A stretch of DNA of 38,598 nucleotides from Candidatus Scatousia excrementigallinarum (GTDB taxonomy: Bacteria > Cyanobacteriota > Vampirovibrionia > Gastranaerophilales > Gastranaerophilaceae), in the NCBI GenBank assembly GCA_018711035.1, contig DVIU01000117.1, positions 1 through 38,598 on the forward strand, given 5' to 3'. Shown here piece by piece: positions 17,029 to 26,265 of the stretch. Below the pieces are notes generated by a model. The model ran no database searches, was not told the DNA's origin, and saw only the letters and a program-made list of their open reading frames with translations. Position numbers and translations under genes: made by a program. Numbering within the stretch: position 1 is the stretch's first letter; the number at the start of each line of letters is the position of its first letter.

Positions 17029-17442
17029 TTAAAGATTACAACAAGCAAGCTTTTCTTTCAAACGTTCTGGAGCCGAGTACAAACTTTCTTTTGAATGTAT
17101 ATCAATACAAATCTGCATTGTTTTAGCCCTGAAAAGCTTTTCGCCTGTTAAAGCGTCATAAATCATATATTTTATAATAAGACAAGGTTCGATTTCCTCT
17201 ACAGAAGAAACTACTTTTAACTTTTGGTTAAATGTGCAAGGTTTCATAAACTTTAAATCCATAGTGGCAACAGGGTAGGCAATCCCGTCCTCGCGCATAT
17301 TATCGTAATCGTAGCCTATTTTTGAGAGTAAATCACAGCGCGCGGTTTCAAGATATTTAATATAATTTCCGTGCCAGACCACGTTCATAGGGTCTAAATC
17401 GTAAAACTGCACAGTTATAAAAGTCTCAGCCTCAAATTTCAT
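17029..17442 (-). CDS. Acyl-CoA/ACP thioesterase, YbgC/4-HBT hot-dog family
   Basis: VQFYDLDPMNVVWHGNYIKYLETARCDLLSKIGYDY. Confidence 0.9.
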   Translation of the reverse strand: MKFEAETFITVQFYDLDPMNVVWHGNYIKYLETARCDLLSKIGYDYDNMREDGIAYPVATMDLKFMKPCTFNQKLKVVSSVEEIEPCLIIKYMIYDALTGEKLFRAKTMQICIDIHSKESLYSAPERLKEKLACCNL

Positions 17443-17465
17443 ATCTCACCTCTATGTCTACTTGC

Positions 17466-19007
17466 TTACTTTACAAATATACCTGAAGAAAATATACTGT
17501 CATCAGCCAGATAGGTAAATTCTACAGATTTTTCTTTATTGATGAGTTTTAAAGTAATTTTAATTTCAGGTTTCATTATATTTGAAAATTTAACTTTTTT
17601 AACCTCATCATATGGTAATTCAATACCGAAAACATCTTCTGCAAAAAATCTTGCATAATAAAGCTGCACCACCCCGGGCAAAACCGGTGTTATGTCAAAA
17701 TGTCCGCGTAAAAAATTCGAATTGCGTCTGAATAAAAGTTCAATTTCCGCGCCGGAGGAATCGGCACGGCGAGAGAAAACAAACGGCATAGATAAATTTG
17801 ACCCGAAAATTTTTCGAAGTTTTGCAGAATCAATTTTACCGCTCGCTGTTTTCGGGATTTCATCTAAAATCCGCCATTTTTTTGGGAGAATTTCGCTGTA
17901 TCTGCCAAGAAATTTTTTAAAATCCTGCGGCTCTTTTGCAACATCATGACAGACTACAGCGCAGCATAGTTTTTCGTCATACATAAAACAATGACAATCT
18001 CCAACAGCTTCATGTTTGCAGAGATTATTTTCCAGTTCATCCAGCGAAATTCTTTTTTCCTGAATTTTTACCAGTCTGTCCGTACGTTTTTTCAATACAA
18101 ATTCTCTATCGGAAACTTTTTCAATAATATCATTCAAAATCATTTCACCGGCAGGAAAGAAATCCGACATTACAACAATTCGTCCGTCTACAGCCGGTTC
18201 AACACAAACGCCGTTTATCAATGTAAACTTCTCACCGCCGCGTTTACAGGCAATATTTCCCGTCTCTGTGCTTCCGTAAATGTCAATTACATCGGAAAAT
18301 TTTGCAAAATACGAATAAGTTTCGTCTTTAAGTTTTGCGCCCGCAAGAAAAATCTTTTCAGGAGCATTTTCAAATACAAAATCATACTTTGCAAGCTTCT
18401 CCATAAAAGAAGGCGTTGAAATTAAAATATACTCCCCATTAATATCAAATTGCTCCGGAAATTCAATTTTCTTTTGATTTATTTTGTAATTTCCGTAAAA
18501 AGGCAAAATAAAATTAAACGCAACTCCGTAACTGTGCGCAGATGAAGTAGTAGACGCAATTACAGTTTTGTCGGAAAGTGCAAATTCATCAATTGTAGCC
18601 TGCGCTTCAACTTCAAGATTATAAAGAGTTTTACCGATATTTTTTGGAGTTCCGGTAGACCCTGATGTAAAAAGATTTATCATAATCCCATGCGGGTCAT
18701 ATTCGCCCTCAAAAACCCCCTCACCGGCTATTGGTTCATCAGGAAGAATATATTCAAACACGAGCTGGTTAAGACGCGTTTTGTCGGTTAAAAGATAAAT
18801 ATTCTTACGCGCAAACACTGCCGCAAAAAAATTCACCGCAAAATCAAAGTAACTTTCACATAGCAAAACTACATTTTCAATATCAGAATTTTCAAACTCT
18901 TTTTTCTGACCGAGTACAAATTTTTTGAATTCTCCGAAAGTAACATCGGGATTGATAAATAGAGTCTGTGTATCGTATTTTTGCGTAAAGAATTTTTCCA
19001 GAATCAT
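17466..19007 (-). CDS. AMP-dependent acyl-ACP synthetase fused to C-terminal ApeI-like hot-dog dehydratase
   Basis: LFTSGSTGTPKNIGKT, DIYGSTETGNIACKR, KKRTDRLVKIQEKRISLDELE, PKTASGKID; C-terminal FLRGHFDITPVLPGVVQLYYARFF matches FabZ/FabA-type GHF...PG. Confidence 0.88.
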   Translation of the reverse strand: MILEKFFTQKYDTQTLFINPDVTFGEFKKFVLGQKKEFENSDIENVVLLCESYFDFAVNFFAAVFARKNIYLLTDKTRLNQLVFEYILPDEPIAGEGVFEGEYDPHGIMINLFTSGSTGTPKNIGKTLYNLEVEAQATIDEFALSDKTVIASTTSSAHSYGVAFNFILPFYGNYKINQKKIEFPEQFDINGEYILISTPSFMEKLAKYDFVFENAPEKIFLAGAKLKDETYSYFAKFSDVIDIYGSTETGNIACKRGGEKFTLINGVCVEPAVDGRIVVMSDFFPAGEMILNDIIEKVSDREFVLKKRTDRLVKIQEKRISLDELENNLCKHEAVGDCHCFMYDEKLCCAVVCHDVAKEPQDFKKFLGRYSEILPKKWRILDEIPKTASGKIDSAKLRKIFGSNLSMPFVFSRRADSSGAEIELLFRRNSNFLRGHFDITPVLPGVVQLYYARFFAEDVFGIELPYDEVKKVKFSNIMKPEIKITLKLINKEKSVEFTYLADDSIFSSGIFVK

Positions 19008-19405
19008 TTTTGATATTTTTTCCTTAAAACTACTCTTACTATATATTCAACCGCAAACATAACCCCGATTGCAACATAAGAGATAAATCCGTTATATAAT
19101 GCCCACCATTTCTCAGCCATAAATACCGTTGCAATTGAGATTAAAAGGTTACAAAACATAAACATGCACCACACGTAAGTTAATCTGCGGGTGTAAATTC
19201 TCGTAAAATCATCCAGTCCGCCTTCGATAGCTTTAGCAATTTTTTGAATAACGGTTTCTTTTGCAAAAAGCGATGTGAAAAACAGCATAAACACAGTCAG
19301 ATTTGCCGCAACAGGATAAAATTTCACCGCAAAAAACTTAGTATAATGAAATACCACAATGACAAAAAGAGTTACAAACAGTGGAATCAAAAACTTAAAT
19401 TTCAT
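19004..19405 (-). CDS. Small integral membrane protein (COG4648/ApeG-like)
   Basis: 133 aa, about 4 hydrophobic segments, FTRIYTRRLTYVWCMFMFCNLLISI; conserved position between adenylation protein and ACPs in APE-type clusters. Confidence 0.7.
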   Translation of the reverse strand: MKFKFLIPLFVTLFVIVVFHYTKFFAVKFYPVAANLTVFMLFFTSLFAKETVIQKIAKAIEGGLDDFTRIYTRRLTYVWCMFMFCNLLISIATVFMAEKWWALYNGFISYVAIGVMFAVEYIVRVVLRKKYQK

Positions 19406-19656
19406 TTCAAAAGTTCTTCGATTGCATTCACCACATCATCAATTGTGCGGATTTTTTTGAAATTTTCCGGCGCAATCTTTTTATCTGTAAAATACTGAAG
19501 TTTTACTGCTAAATCAACCGCATCAATGCTGTCGAGTTCCAAATCCTCAAAAAGGTTTGCCTCAGGTTTAATTAAATCTTCGCTGATTTCAAAATCTTCA
19601 ACGAGGATTTCGGTTAATTTATTCAAAATTTCTTCGCGTGTAAATTCTTTAGCCAA
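19402..19656 (-). CDS. Acyl carrier protein (ApeF-like)
   Basis: NLFEDLELDSIDAVDLAVKLQ phosphopantetheine-attachment DSID motif. Confidence 0.92.
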   Translation of the reverse strand: MAKEFTREEILNKLTEILVEDFEISEDLIKPEANLFEDLELDSIDAVDLAVKLQYFTDKKIAPENFKKIRTIDDVVNAIEELLK

Positions 19657-19945
19657 CAGTGTTACTCCTGATAAAATCCGCCAGTGTTTTTACGGAATAG
19701 AAATGCTTTGCGTTTTCTTTTTTGTCTGATGATAAAGTAAGATTATACTTTTTCTTCAAAGCCATACCGAGTTCAAGCGCGTCAATTGAATCCAATCCCA
19801 GCCCGTCTACAAAAAGTGCTTCTTCATCTTTTATATCAGAAGCTTTTATGTCTTCAAGCTCCAGAACTTTTATTATTAATTCTTTTATTTCATTTTCCAA
19901 AGTCATTTGCTTAATTCCTATAATAAATTTATAACTTAATTGCAA
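19649..19945 (-). CDS. Acyl carrier protein (ApeE-like)
   Basis: LFVDGLGLDSIDALELGMALKKKY. Confidence 0.92.
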   Translation of the reverse strand: MQLSYKFIIGIKQMTLENEIKELIIKVLELEDIKASDIKDEEALFVDGLGLDSIDALELGMALKKKYNLTLSSDKKENAKHFYSVKTLADFIRSNTVG

Positions 19946-19952
19946 AATAAAG

Positions 19953-20681
19953 TCAATTTATTGCTTCTTTAATACTTTCCGTAATATGGTTACGGAGTTT
20001 TATTTCAGAGAGTTCAGGGGCAAAGTCGGAAATCTTAATTTCCGGCATAACCGTTAATTTGTAATTTACGGTTTTATTGCCTGCGTCGAGCGGAAAATGA
20101 TTTTTTATCAAAAAAGGATAATCCGTTTCTATTTTCACCGGAACAATATCAACGCCCGCTGCAATGGCAATCTGTGCGGCACCTTTGTGAATTTTAACTT
20201 CTTCACCCGGGAGCGTTCTTGTACCTGTCGGAAATATTATAATATTATATCCGTCTTTCAAAGCTTCCACGGCAGATTGTTTAAATATTTCAGGGTCTAT
20301 ATCGTTAATAATATAAAGCGATTTGACAATATTTCTCATAACAGGATTTTTTAAAAGACTTTTTTTGGCAAGACAGAGCGATAACGGCATATTTCCTATA
20401 AGAAGAATTATATCAATAAAACTCGGGTGCGACGCCACAACAACTTTCCCCTTTATATCTGAAAGGTTTCCGTTAATATGCACCTTAATTTCCTTAGAAT
20501 TTTCCATTACTGAAATAAAAAACTTCCACGAATTTTTAATTATCTGTGCAAACTTTTCGCGGCGTTCTTTGCCTTTGTATTTTAACGACAGCACAGGAAA
20601 AAGCACGCAGCCGATATACAATGCACCGAGTGCAAATAAAATCATTTCCAGTAAAACAAGAAGTCCCCTATAAATCCTCAT
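19953..20681 (-). CDS. 1-acyl-sn-glycerol-3-phosphate acyltransferase-like (PlsC family, ApeD-like)
   Basis: VVASHPSFIDIILLIGNMPL, NIIIFPTGTRTLPGEEVKIHKGAAQIAI. Confidence 0.9.
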   Translation of the reverse strand: MRIYRGLLVLLEMILFALGALYIGCVLFPVLSLKYKGKERREKFAQIIKNSWKFFISVMENSKEIKVHINGNLSDIKGKVVVASHPSFIDIILLIGNMPLSLCLAKKSLLKNPVMRNIVKSLYIINDIDPEIFKQSAVEALKDGYNIIIFPTGTRTLPGEEVKIHKGAAQIAIAAGVDIVPVKIETDYPFLIKNHFPLDAGNKTVNYKLTVMPEIKISDFAPELSEIKLRNHITESIKEAIN

Positions 20682-21261
20682 TTTTCTTTACCACATACAA
20701 ATCGCTTACAAATGTGTCGTTTTTCCCTTCCAGAAATGCTGTCAAATCTTCAAACCCATCATTCACAGGCAAATTTTCAGAGTTTTCGCACAACAAAAAT
20801 TTACCCTTATTATTCACAGAAGTCAACACCGAAACACTTTTTATCCCGCCAAAGCTTTCTGCATAACAGAAAAGAGATTCTCCTGCTAAAATACTTTCCA
20901 GAAAGCCTGCCGCAACAGACTTTTCACCGGCAGAAATTGAATTGTAACCTGTTTTAACCCCTTCAAGCAGTGAAAAAAGTCCGACCGTAGCATTATGAAC
21001 AGATGAACTGAACCCCGCAGGCGAAACCTCTCCGTCTTCTTTGCGCTGGTTTATAAGCTTCACAACCCGCTCGAAATCTCCGTAACACGACGAAAAAACA
21101 AGGTTAGGACTGCCGCCGTCATACGCTCCGTAGAGAGTATAAAGCCCCGCACGCCCGAATGTGTTGAGTTTTCGCCGCAACATCATTGGAATAAATGAAA
21201 CATCAATTTCATCACCCGTTACATAAGAAAACTTTTTTATATCAAAAACTACTTCCTTCAT
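20668..21261 (-). CDS. Ketosynthase N-terminal-like/chain-length-factor-like protein lacking active-site Cys (ApeC-like)
   Basis: LVFSSCYGDFERVVKLINQ ... SPAGFSSSVHNATVGLFSLLEGVKTGYNSISAGEKSVAAGFLES; SVHNA replaces the TACSS nucleophile. Confidence 0.85.
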   Translation of the reverse strand: MKEVVFDIKKFSYVTGDEIDVSFIPMMLRRKLNTFGRAGLYTLYGAYDGGSPNLVFSSCYGDFERVVKLINQRKEDGEVSPAGFSSSVHNATVGLFSLLEGVKTGYNSISAGEKSVAAGFLESILAGESLFCYAESFGGIKSVSVLTSVNNKGKFLLCENSENLPVNDGFEDLTAFLEGKNDTFVSDLYVVKKNEDL

Positions 21262-21334
21262 GATATTATATTAACACAGATGTCTGGAAAAATTATTCAA
21301 TTTTAAACACGCAGCGTGACATCGGTTTTGAGGA

Positions 21335-22861
21335 ATGATGATTATTACAATAACTAAAACAAGCGCGATTTGCTCGGCAGGAGAAAATTTAGACGAAATT
21401 TTCTCTAATCTTGCTGCGGGAAAATTGACGGATTTAAAAATTACCGCAGAACTGCCGGAGATTAGTAATGAAAAATACAATCTCAGGTGTAATCAAATTC
21501 TTCTCCACTGCGTAAATCAAATCAGTTCGGAAATCGAAACACTTATAAAAAAATACGGCAGGAAAAATGTCGGCGTGGTTATCGCAACAACAAACACAGG
21601 AATTGATAAGTTTGAAGAAAACGGCGACGCTGAATTTTTAAAAATGAGCAACCCCGCCGAATTTCTCAAAGATTATCTCGGGCTTGAAGGTTTTTTCTGC
21701 GGTGTATCAACTGCTTGTTCATCAGGTATTAAAGTTTTTTCAACTGCCAAAAGGCTTATGGAAAGCGGTGTCTGTGACGCTGTAATCGCAGGCGGAACAG
21801 ATGAAATTTCAAAGTTTCCGACAGCAGGATTTGCCGCACTTGAAGTTCTCTCAAACGAGCGTTCCATACCTTTTTCAAAAAACCGAAAAGGTATGAACAT
21901 AGGAGAAGCCGGCGCAATATTTTTGCTTGAAAAAGACTCCTGCGGTATACAAATTCTCGGCATAGGCGAAACCTCAGATGCCTACCATGCAGCAACTCCT
22001 GACCCAGAAGGCTCGCAGGCAGCAAATGCAATGAAACTTGCACTGGATGAAGCCGGCCTCAAGCCTCAGGATATAGATTACATTAATCTTCACGGTACCG
22101 GAACCGTTTCCAACGATATTATGGAAGCAAATGCGGTTTACAAAATTTTCGGCTGCGGAACCCAGGTAAGTTCGACAAAACCGCTCACGGGGCATTGTCT
22201 CGGGGCTTCTGCGAGTATTGAAGCTGCCATTTGCTGTGCAGCTCTGGAGAAAAATATTCTTCTGCCGCATATTTACGACGGAGAATATGACAACACGCTT
22301 CCACCGCTTAATCTTGTACATAAAGGTCAAAAAGCCCCGCGTCTGGAAAATGTTATGTGCAATGCTTTCGGTTTCGGCGGCACAAACGCTGTTCTTATTC
22401 TCGGCAAGCAAAAACCACATAAACATTACGATTTGGAAAATATTCTCCCGCACAATCACCCGATGATTTTGATTGATGATATTGATGAAGTTAATCTCGG
22501 CGAAGGCTATGTATGCGCAAGAGTAACCATACGTGAAGACAGCCTTTTCTTTGACAGGGAACTTGACGGAATTTCATACATTACGGGAATTGAGTTTATG
22601 GCACAAACTATCGGCTGCTACGCTTATTTTAAACGCGGCGGTGGCAACCCGAAAATAGGTTTTCTTCTCGGAACACGTTCTTACAAATGCGACATTGACA
22701 GGTTTAAAATTGGTGAAACATACATAATTAAGGCAAAAGAAATTTTCGGCGATAATCAGCTTGTCTCGTTTGAGTGTTTTATTTATAATAATAATATAGA
22801 GTGCGCAAGTGCAATGGTAAATGTTTACCAGCCCGAAAACGCCTCTGAATTTCTGGAATAA
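21335..22861 (+). CDS. Beta-ketoacyl-ACP synthase fused to C-terminal ApeP/FabZ-like dehydratase
   Basis: KS triad STACSSG / NLHGTGTVSND / KPLTGHCLGASAS; C-terminal ILPHNHPMILIDDIDEV ... ITGIEFMAQTIGCYAYF hot-dog domain. Confidence 0.9.
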   Translation: MMIITITKTSAICSAGENLDEIFSNLAAGKLTDLKITAELPEISNEKYNLRCNQILLHCVNQISSEIETLIKKYGRKNVGVVIATTNTGIDKFEENGDAEFLKMSNPAEFLKDYLGLEGFFCGVSTACSSGIKVFSTAKRLMESGVCDAVIAGGTDEISKFPTAGFAALEVLSNERSIPFSKNRKGMNIGEAGAIFLLEKDSCGIQILGIGETSDAYHAATPDPEGSQAANAMKLALDEAGLKPQDIDYINLHGTGTVSNDIMEANAVYKIFGCGTQVSSTKPLTGHCLGASASIEAAICCAALEKNILLPHIYDGEYDNTLPPLNLVHKGQKAPRLENVMCNAFGFGGTNAVLILGKQKPHKHYDLENILPHNHPMILIDDIDEVNLGEGYVCARVTIREDSLFFDRELDGISYITGIEFMAQTIGCYAYFKRGGGNPKIGFLLGTRSYKCDIDRFKIGETYIIKAKEIFGDNQLVSFECFIYNNNIECASAMVNVYQPENASEFLE

Positions 22862-22870
22862 ACGGAGAGT

Positions 22871-23605
22871 GTGATGGAAGAAAAACAGGTCTTGATTACC
22901 GGTTCAAGCCGCGGTATCGGCAGAGAAACAGCCTTGTATCTCGCAAAAAACGGATATTACATAGTACTTCATTGTAATAAAAATACAAAAATGGCAGAAG
23001 CAGTTTTAGCCGAAATCAAAGCAGCAGGCGCAAAGGGAAGAATTTTGCAGTTCAACGTCAAAGACCGTGAAGAATGCAGAAAAGTTCTTGAAAAAGATAT
23101 TGAAGCAAACGGCGTTTATTACGGTGTAGTTCTGAATGCCGGAATTGCACGCGACAATGTTTTTCCTGTTATGGAAGACAGTGAATGGGATGATGTTATA
23201 GGCACCAATCTCGGCGGGTTTTATAATGTTTTAAAACCGATTGTAATGCCGATGATTGAAGCAAGAATTAAGGGAAGGATTATTGCAATGTCTTCTGTTT
23301 CGGGACTTTGCGGAAACCGCGGACAGGTAAATTACAGTGCTTCCAAGGCAGGAATTATCGGTGCAGTAAAAGCATTGAGTCTTGAACTTGCAAAACGCGG
23401 AATTACGGTCAACGCAATCGCTCCTGGGGTTATCGAGACTGATATGACGCAGGATTTGCCTGTAGATGAGGTTAGGAAAATGATTCCTATGAAACGCTTC
23501 GGCAAACCGAAGGAAGTTGCCAGCCTTGTTAATTATCTAATGAGTGAGGACGCCTCTTATATCACGGGTCAGGTTATTTCTGTAAACGGAGGATTGTATC
23601 TGTGA
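22871..23605 (+). CDS. 3-oxoacyl-ACP reductase (FabG/ApeQ-like SDR)
   Basis: ITGSSRGIGRETALYLA, VLNAGIARD, SSVSGLCGNRGQVNYSASKAG, NAIAPGVIETDMT, ITGQVISVNGGLYL. Confidence 0.95.
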   Translation: MMEEKQVLITGSSRGIGRETALYLAKNGYYIVLHCNKNTKMAEAVLAEIKAAGAKGRILQFNVKDREECRKVLEKDIEANGVYYGVVLNAGIARDNVFPVMEDSEWDDVIGTNLGGFYNVLKPIVMPMIEARIKGRIIAMSSVSGLCGNRGQVNYSASKAGIIGAVKALSLELAKRGITVNAIAPGVIETDMTQDLPVDEVRKMIPMKRFGKPKEVASLVNYLMSEDASYITGQVISVNGGLYL

Positions 23606-24828
23606 AAAGAGTTGTAGTTACAGGAATGTCGCAAATAAGCCCGCTCGGAGCCAATCGTGAGGACGCTTTTAAACGTCTTCTCGAAATGAAAAACCGCGTA
23701 AAATACCTGCCTGAACTTGAACAGTACACAAGGCTCAATACAAAACTTGCTGCACCGGCAGATGAATTTGTAATCCCTTCGCATTACAACAGAAAAGTTC
23801 TTCGCACAATGGGGCGTGTTGGAGTTCTAAGCGTTGCAAGCGCGGAAGATGCATTGAAAGACGCCGGACTTCTCGGAAATGATATTATTACAAACGGTCA
23901 GACAGGTGTAAGCTACGGGTCTTCGTCAGGGTCACTGGACAGTATTATAGAATTTTATTCAATGATGGTTGACAAAGAAGTTAAAGGGGTTACGTCGGGA
24001 AGTTATGTAAAAATGATGGCTCAGACCTGCTGTGTTAATATATCGCTTTATTTCAAAACAACCGGACGCCTTATACCGACATCAACCGCCTGTACTTCGG
24101 GTTCTATGGGAATAGGATACGCTTATGAAGCGATTAAAAACGGCTACCAGACAGTTATGATTGCGGGCGGAGCAGATGAACTTCATCCGACGCAAATTGC
24201 AATTTTCGATACGCTTTATGCCACCAGTCAGAAAAATTCCGCGCCCGAACTTACTCCGTCCCCTTTTGATAAAGACAGAGACGGTCTGGTAATCGGCGAA
24301 GGTGCCGGAACTATGATTCTTGAAGAATACGAACACGCTAAAAAACGCGGCGCAAAAATTTACGCGGAAGTCATTGGCTTTGGCACAAGCACCGACGGCA
24401 CTCATATCACCAGCCCTAACCGCGATAAAATGAAATCCGCGCTTGAGCTTGCCCTGAAAGACGCCAACATTTCTCCCGATGAGATAGGTTATGTTAATGC
24501 TCACGGCACAGCAACAATTCAAGGCGATTTAGCAGAATCAAATGCGACTTACGATATTTTTAAACGACCTGTTCCGACAAGTTCCATAAAAAGCTATACA
24601 GGCCACACTCTAGGCGCCTGCGGAGCAGTAGAAGCAATCTTAACTCTTGATATGACTCACAAAAACTGGTTCTGCCCGACAATCAATCTCGCCACCGTTG
24701 ATGAAGAATGCGGGAAACTCGATTATATCAAAAGCGAAGGCCGTGAAATTAATACAAACATTGTTATGTCAAATAACTTTGCTTTCGGCGGCATTAATAC
24801 TTCACTGATATTTAAGGTACATATTTAA
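23602..24828 (+). CDS. Beta-ketoacyl-ACP synthase (ApeR-like)
   Basis: KS triad PTSTACTSG / VNAHGTATIQGD / KSYTGHTLGACGAVEA. Confidence 0.93.
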   Translation: MKRVVVTGMSQISPLGANREDAFKRLLEMKNRVKYLPELEQYTRLNTKLAAPADEFVIPSHYNRKVLRTMGRVGVLSVASAEDALKDAGLLGNDIITNGQTGVSYGSSSGSLDSIIEFYSMMVDKEVKGVTSGSYVKMMAQTCCVNISLYFKTTGRLIPTSTACTSGSMGIGYAYEAIKNGYQTVMIAGGADELHPTQIAIFDTLYATSQKNSAPELTPSPFDKDRDGLVIGEGAGTMILEEYEHAKKRGAKIYAEVIGFGTSTDGTHITSPNRDKMKSALELALKDANISPDEIGYVNAHGTATIQGDLAESNATYDIFKRPVPTSSIKSYTGHTLGACGAVEAILTLDMTHKNWFCPTINLATVDEECGKLDYIKSEGREINTNIVMSNNFAFGGINTSLIFKVHI

Positions 24829-25519
24829 CCTCAAAAATATCAGACGGGTCAATTTTTGCCTGACCGCCTTTAATTAGCATAAACAAATACCCCGTGCCGG
24901 GAATGAAAGTTCCGATTGAGTATTTGAGCGCACCTGCAAGCCCCATAAGATTGTATCCGGATTTGACAACATCACCTTCAATTTTTCTTTTGTCAAGGCC
25001 TTCAACTTCAAAATGCGAGATAATCAAATCCGCAGGAACTCCCATAAACCCCCTCGGTGAAATAGTTTCAACTCTTGCAGTACCGATTGTGCCATGAGAA
25101 ACAAGCTTCTTTTTACCGTCATATATATCGTGTACCACAACAAACTTAACAATCTGGCCTTCTGTGTTGTTAACTCCCTTTGTTGAAATTCTTTCTAAAA
25201 ATTTTATTCTCAAAGGAAAATACTTTATTTTTGTGTAATCATAATTCAAATTCGCTTCCGGATACTTGCTGCTAACTTTTTGCAAATAAAGCTTTACAAT
25301 TCCATCCTGTATATGCAAAGGCTTGTAATATACTTTTGCAGGTATTTCTTTTCTTACAACTAAATCATTATAATGAATCTCAACCGGCAACGGATAAACA
25401 TTGCTGACATCTTGCATTGTTGTTTCAACAAGTTCATCATTTATAATTTCAGGCCTGTATTCCGCTGCAAAACAAGGTATTGCAGCAAGGCTCATTAGCG
25501 CAAGCAAATATTTAATCAT
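24812..25519 (-). CDS. Secreted/periplasmic protein of unknown function
   Basis: Signal peptide MIKYLLALMSLAAIPCFAAE; no family recognised; overlaps upstream M48 gene by 8 nt. Confidence 0.7.
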   Translation of the reverse strand: MIKYLLALMSLAAIPCFAAEYRPEIINDELVETTMQDVSNVYPLPVEIHYNDLVVRKEIPAKVYYKPLHIQDGIVKLYLQKVSSKYPEANLNYDYTKIKYFPLRIKFLERISTKGVNNTEGQIVKFVVVHDIYDGKKKLVSHGTIGTARVETISPRGFMGVPADLIISHFEVEGLDKRKIEGDVVKSGYNLMGLAGALKYSIGTFIPGTGYLFMLIKGGQAKIDPSDIFEVKYVP

Positions 25520-26210
25520 AATTTATATTTTCCCTTGAATGGCTTTCAATCTTACGCTGTAATTTTCGTCTGTTATCCTGAGAATTTAATAGGAAGTTCT
25601 GGTAATAAATATCTTCAATATACTTGTTATTCTTTAAAAATTCAGGATACTTATAGTAAATATACTCATAAATATAGGCCATTCTCCTTGAAGTCAAAGG
25701 ATGTGTTGCGAAAAATTCATACCTGTCCTGAGCAAAAGTTTTATTCATCATAACAATCATTGCCACAGGATTATAACCGGCATTGACCATGAAATCTATT
25801 GCTCTTTTATCAGCCTTTCTTTCAAATTTTCTCGGTGTGAATAAAGTCGGCAGACAGGAGAATGTTCCACGAAAAATACCGTTGTAATAATCAATTCCGT
25901 GAGAAATTTCATGTGCAAGAATTGCGGCAACCATATCTTCATCAGTTGTATAATTCATTATTCCGTCATAAATTACAATGTGTCTTCCATGGTAGTGTGT
26001 AACTGCGTTAACAATATTTTTACTGTCATACTGGAACACCATTCGCTCTTTAATTCTGTTTGAATTCAGTAATCTGAATCCGACCTTGCTGACAAATTCC
26101 TGCTTTTCCTGACGTGATTTTAATTCGGCAGGGTTCTGCGAAGCACTCACAGGCAAAATCCCTAACATAATTATGCATATAACACTTATCAAAATTTTTC
26201 TCATAATCAT
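25512..26210 (-). CDS. M48-family metallopeptidase, secreted
   Basis: Signal peptide; VAAILAHEISHGIDYY (HExxH), ERKADKRAIDFMVNAGYNP, FFATHPLTSRRMAYI. Confidence 0.92.
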   Translation of the reverse strand: MIMRKILISVICIIMLGILPVSASQNPAELKSRQEKQEFVSKVGFRLLNSNRIKERMVFQYDSKNIVNAVTHYHGRHIVIYDGIMNYTTDEDMVAAILAHEISHGIDYYNGIFRGTFSCLPTLFTPRKFERKADKRAIDFMVNAGYNPVAMIVMMNKTFAQDRYEFFATHPLTSRRMAYIYEYIYYKYPEFLKNNKYIEDIYYQNFLLNSQDNRRKLQRKIESHSRENINYD

Positions 26211-26265
26211 ACCTCTTAATTCCTAATAAGGATATTATCAGAAATTATATCAAAGAGGCAATTTA

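Noticed and set aside
17991-18419. 142-aa plus-strand ORF inside the adenylation-dehydratase gene
   Set aside because: Antisense to a confidently identified CDS, Phe/Arg/Asn-rich composition typical of antisense translation, no RBS or family.
21974-22459. 161-aa minus-strand ORF inside the KS-dehydratase gene
   Set aside because: Fully antisense to conserved KS/DH motifs; low-complexity antisense artefact.
24082-24522. 146-aa minus-strand ORF inside the second KS gene
   Set aside because: Fully antisense to KS catalytic region; no recognisable domain.
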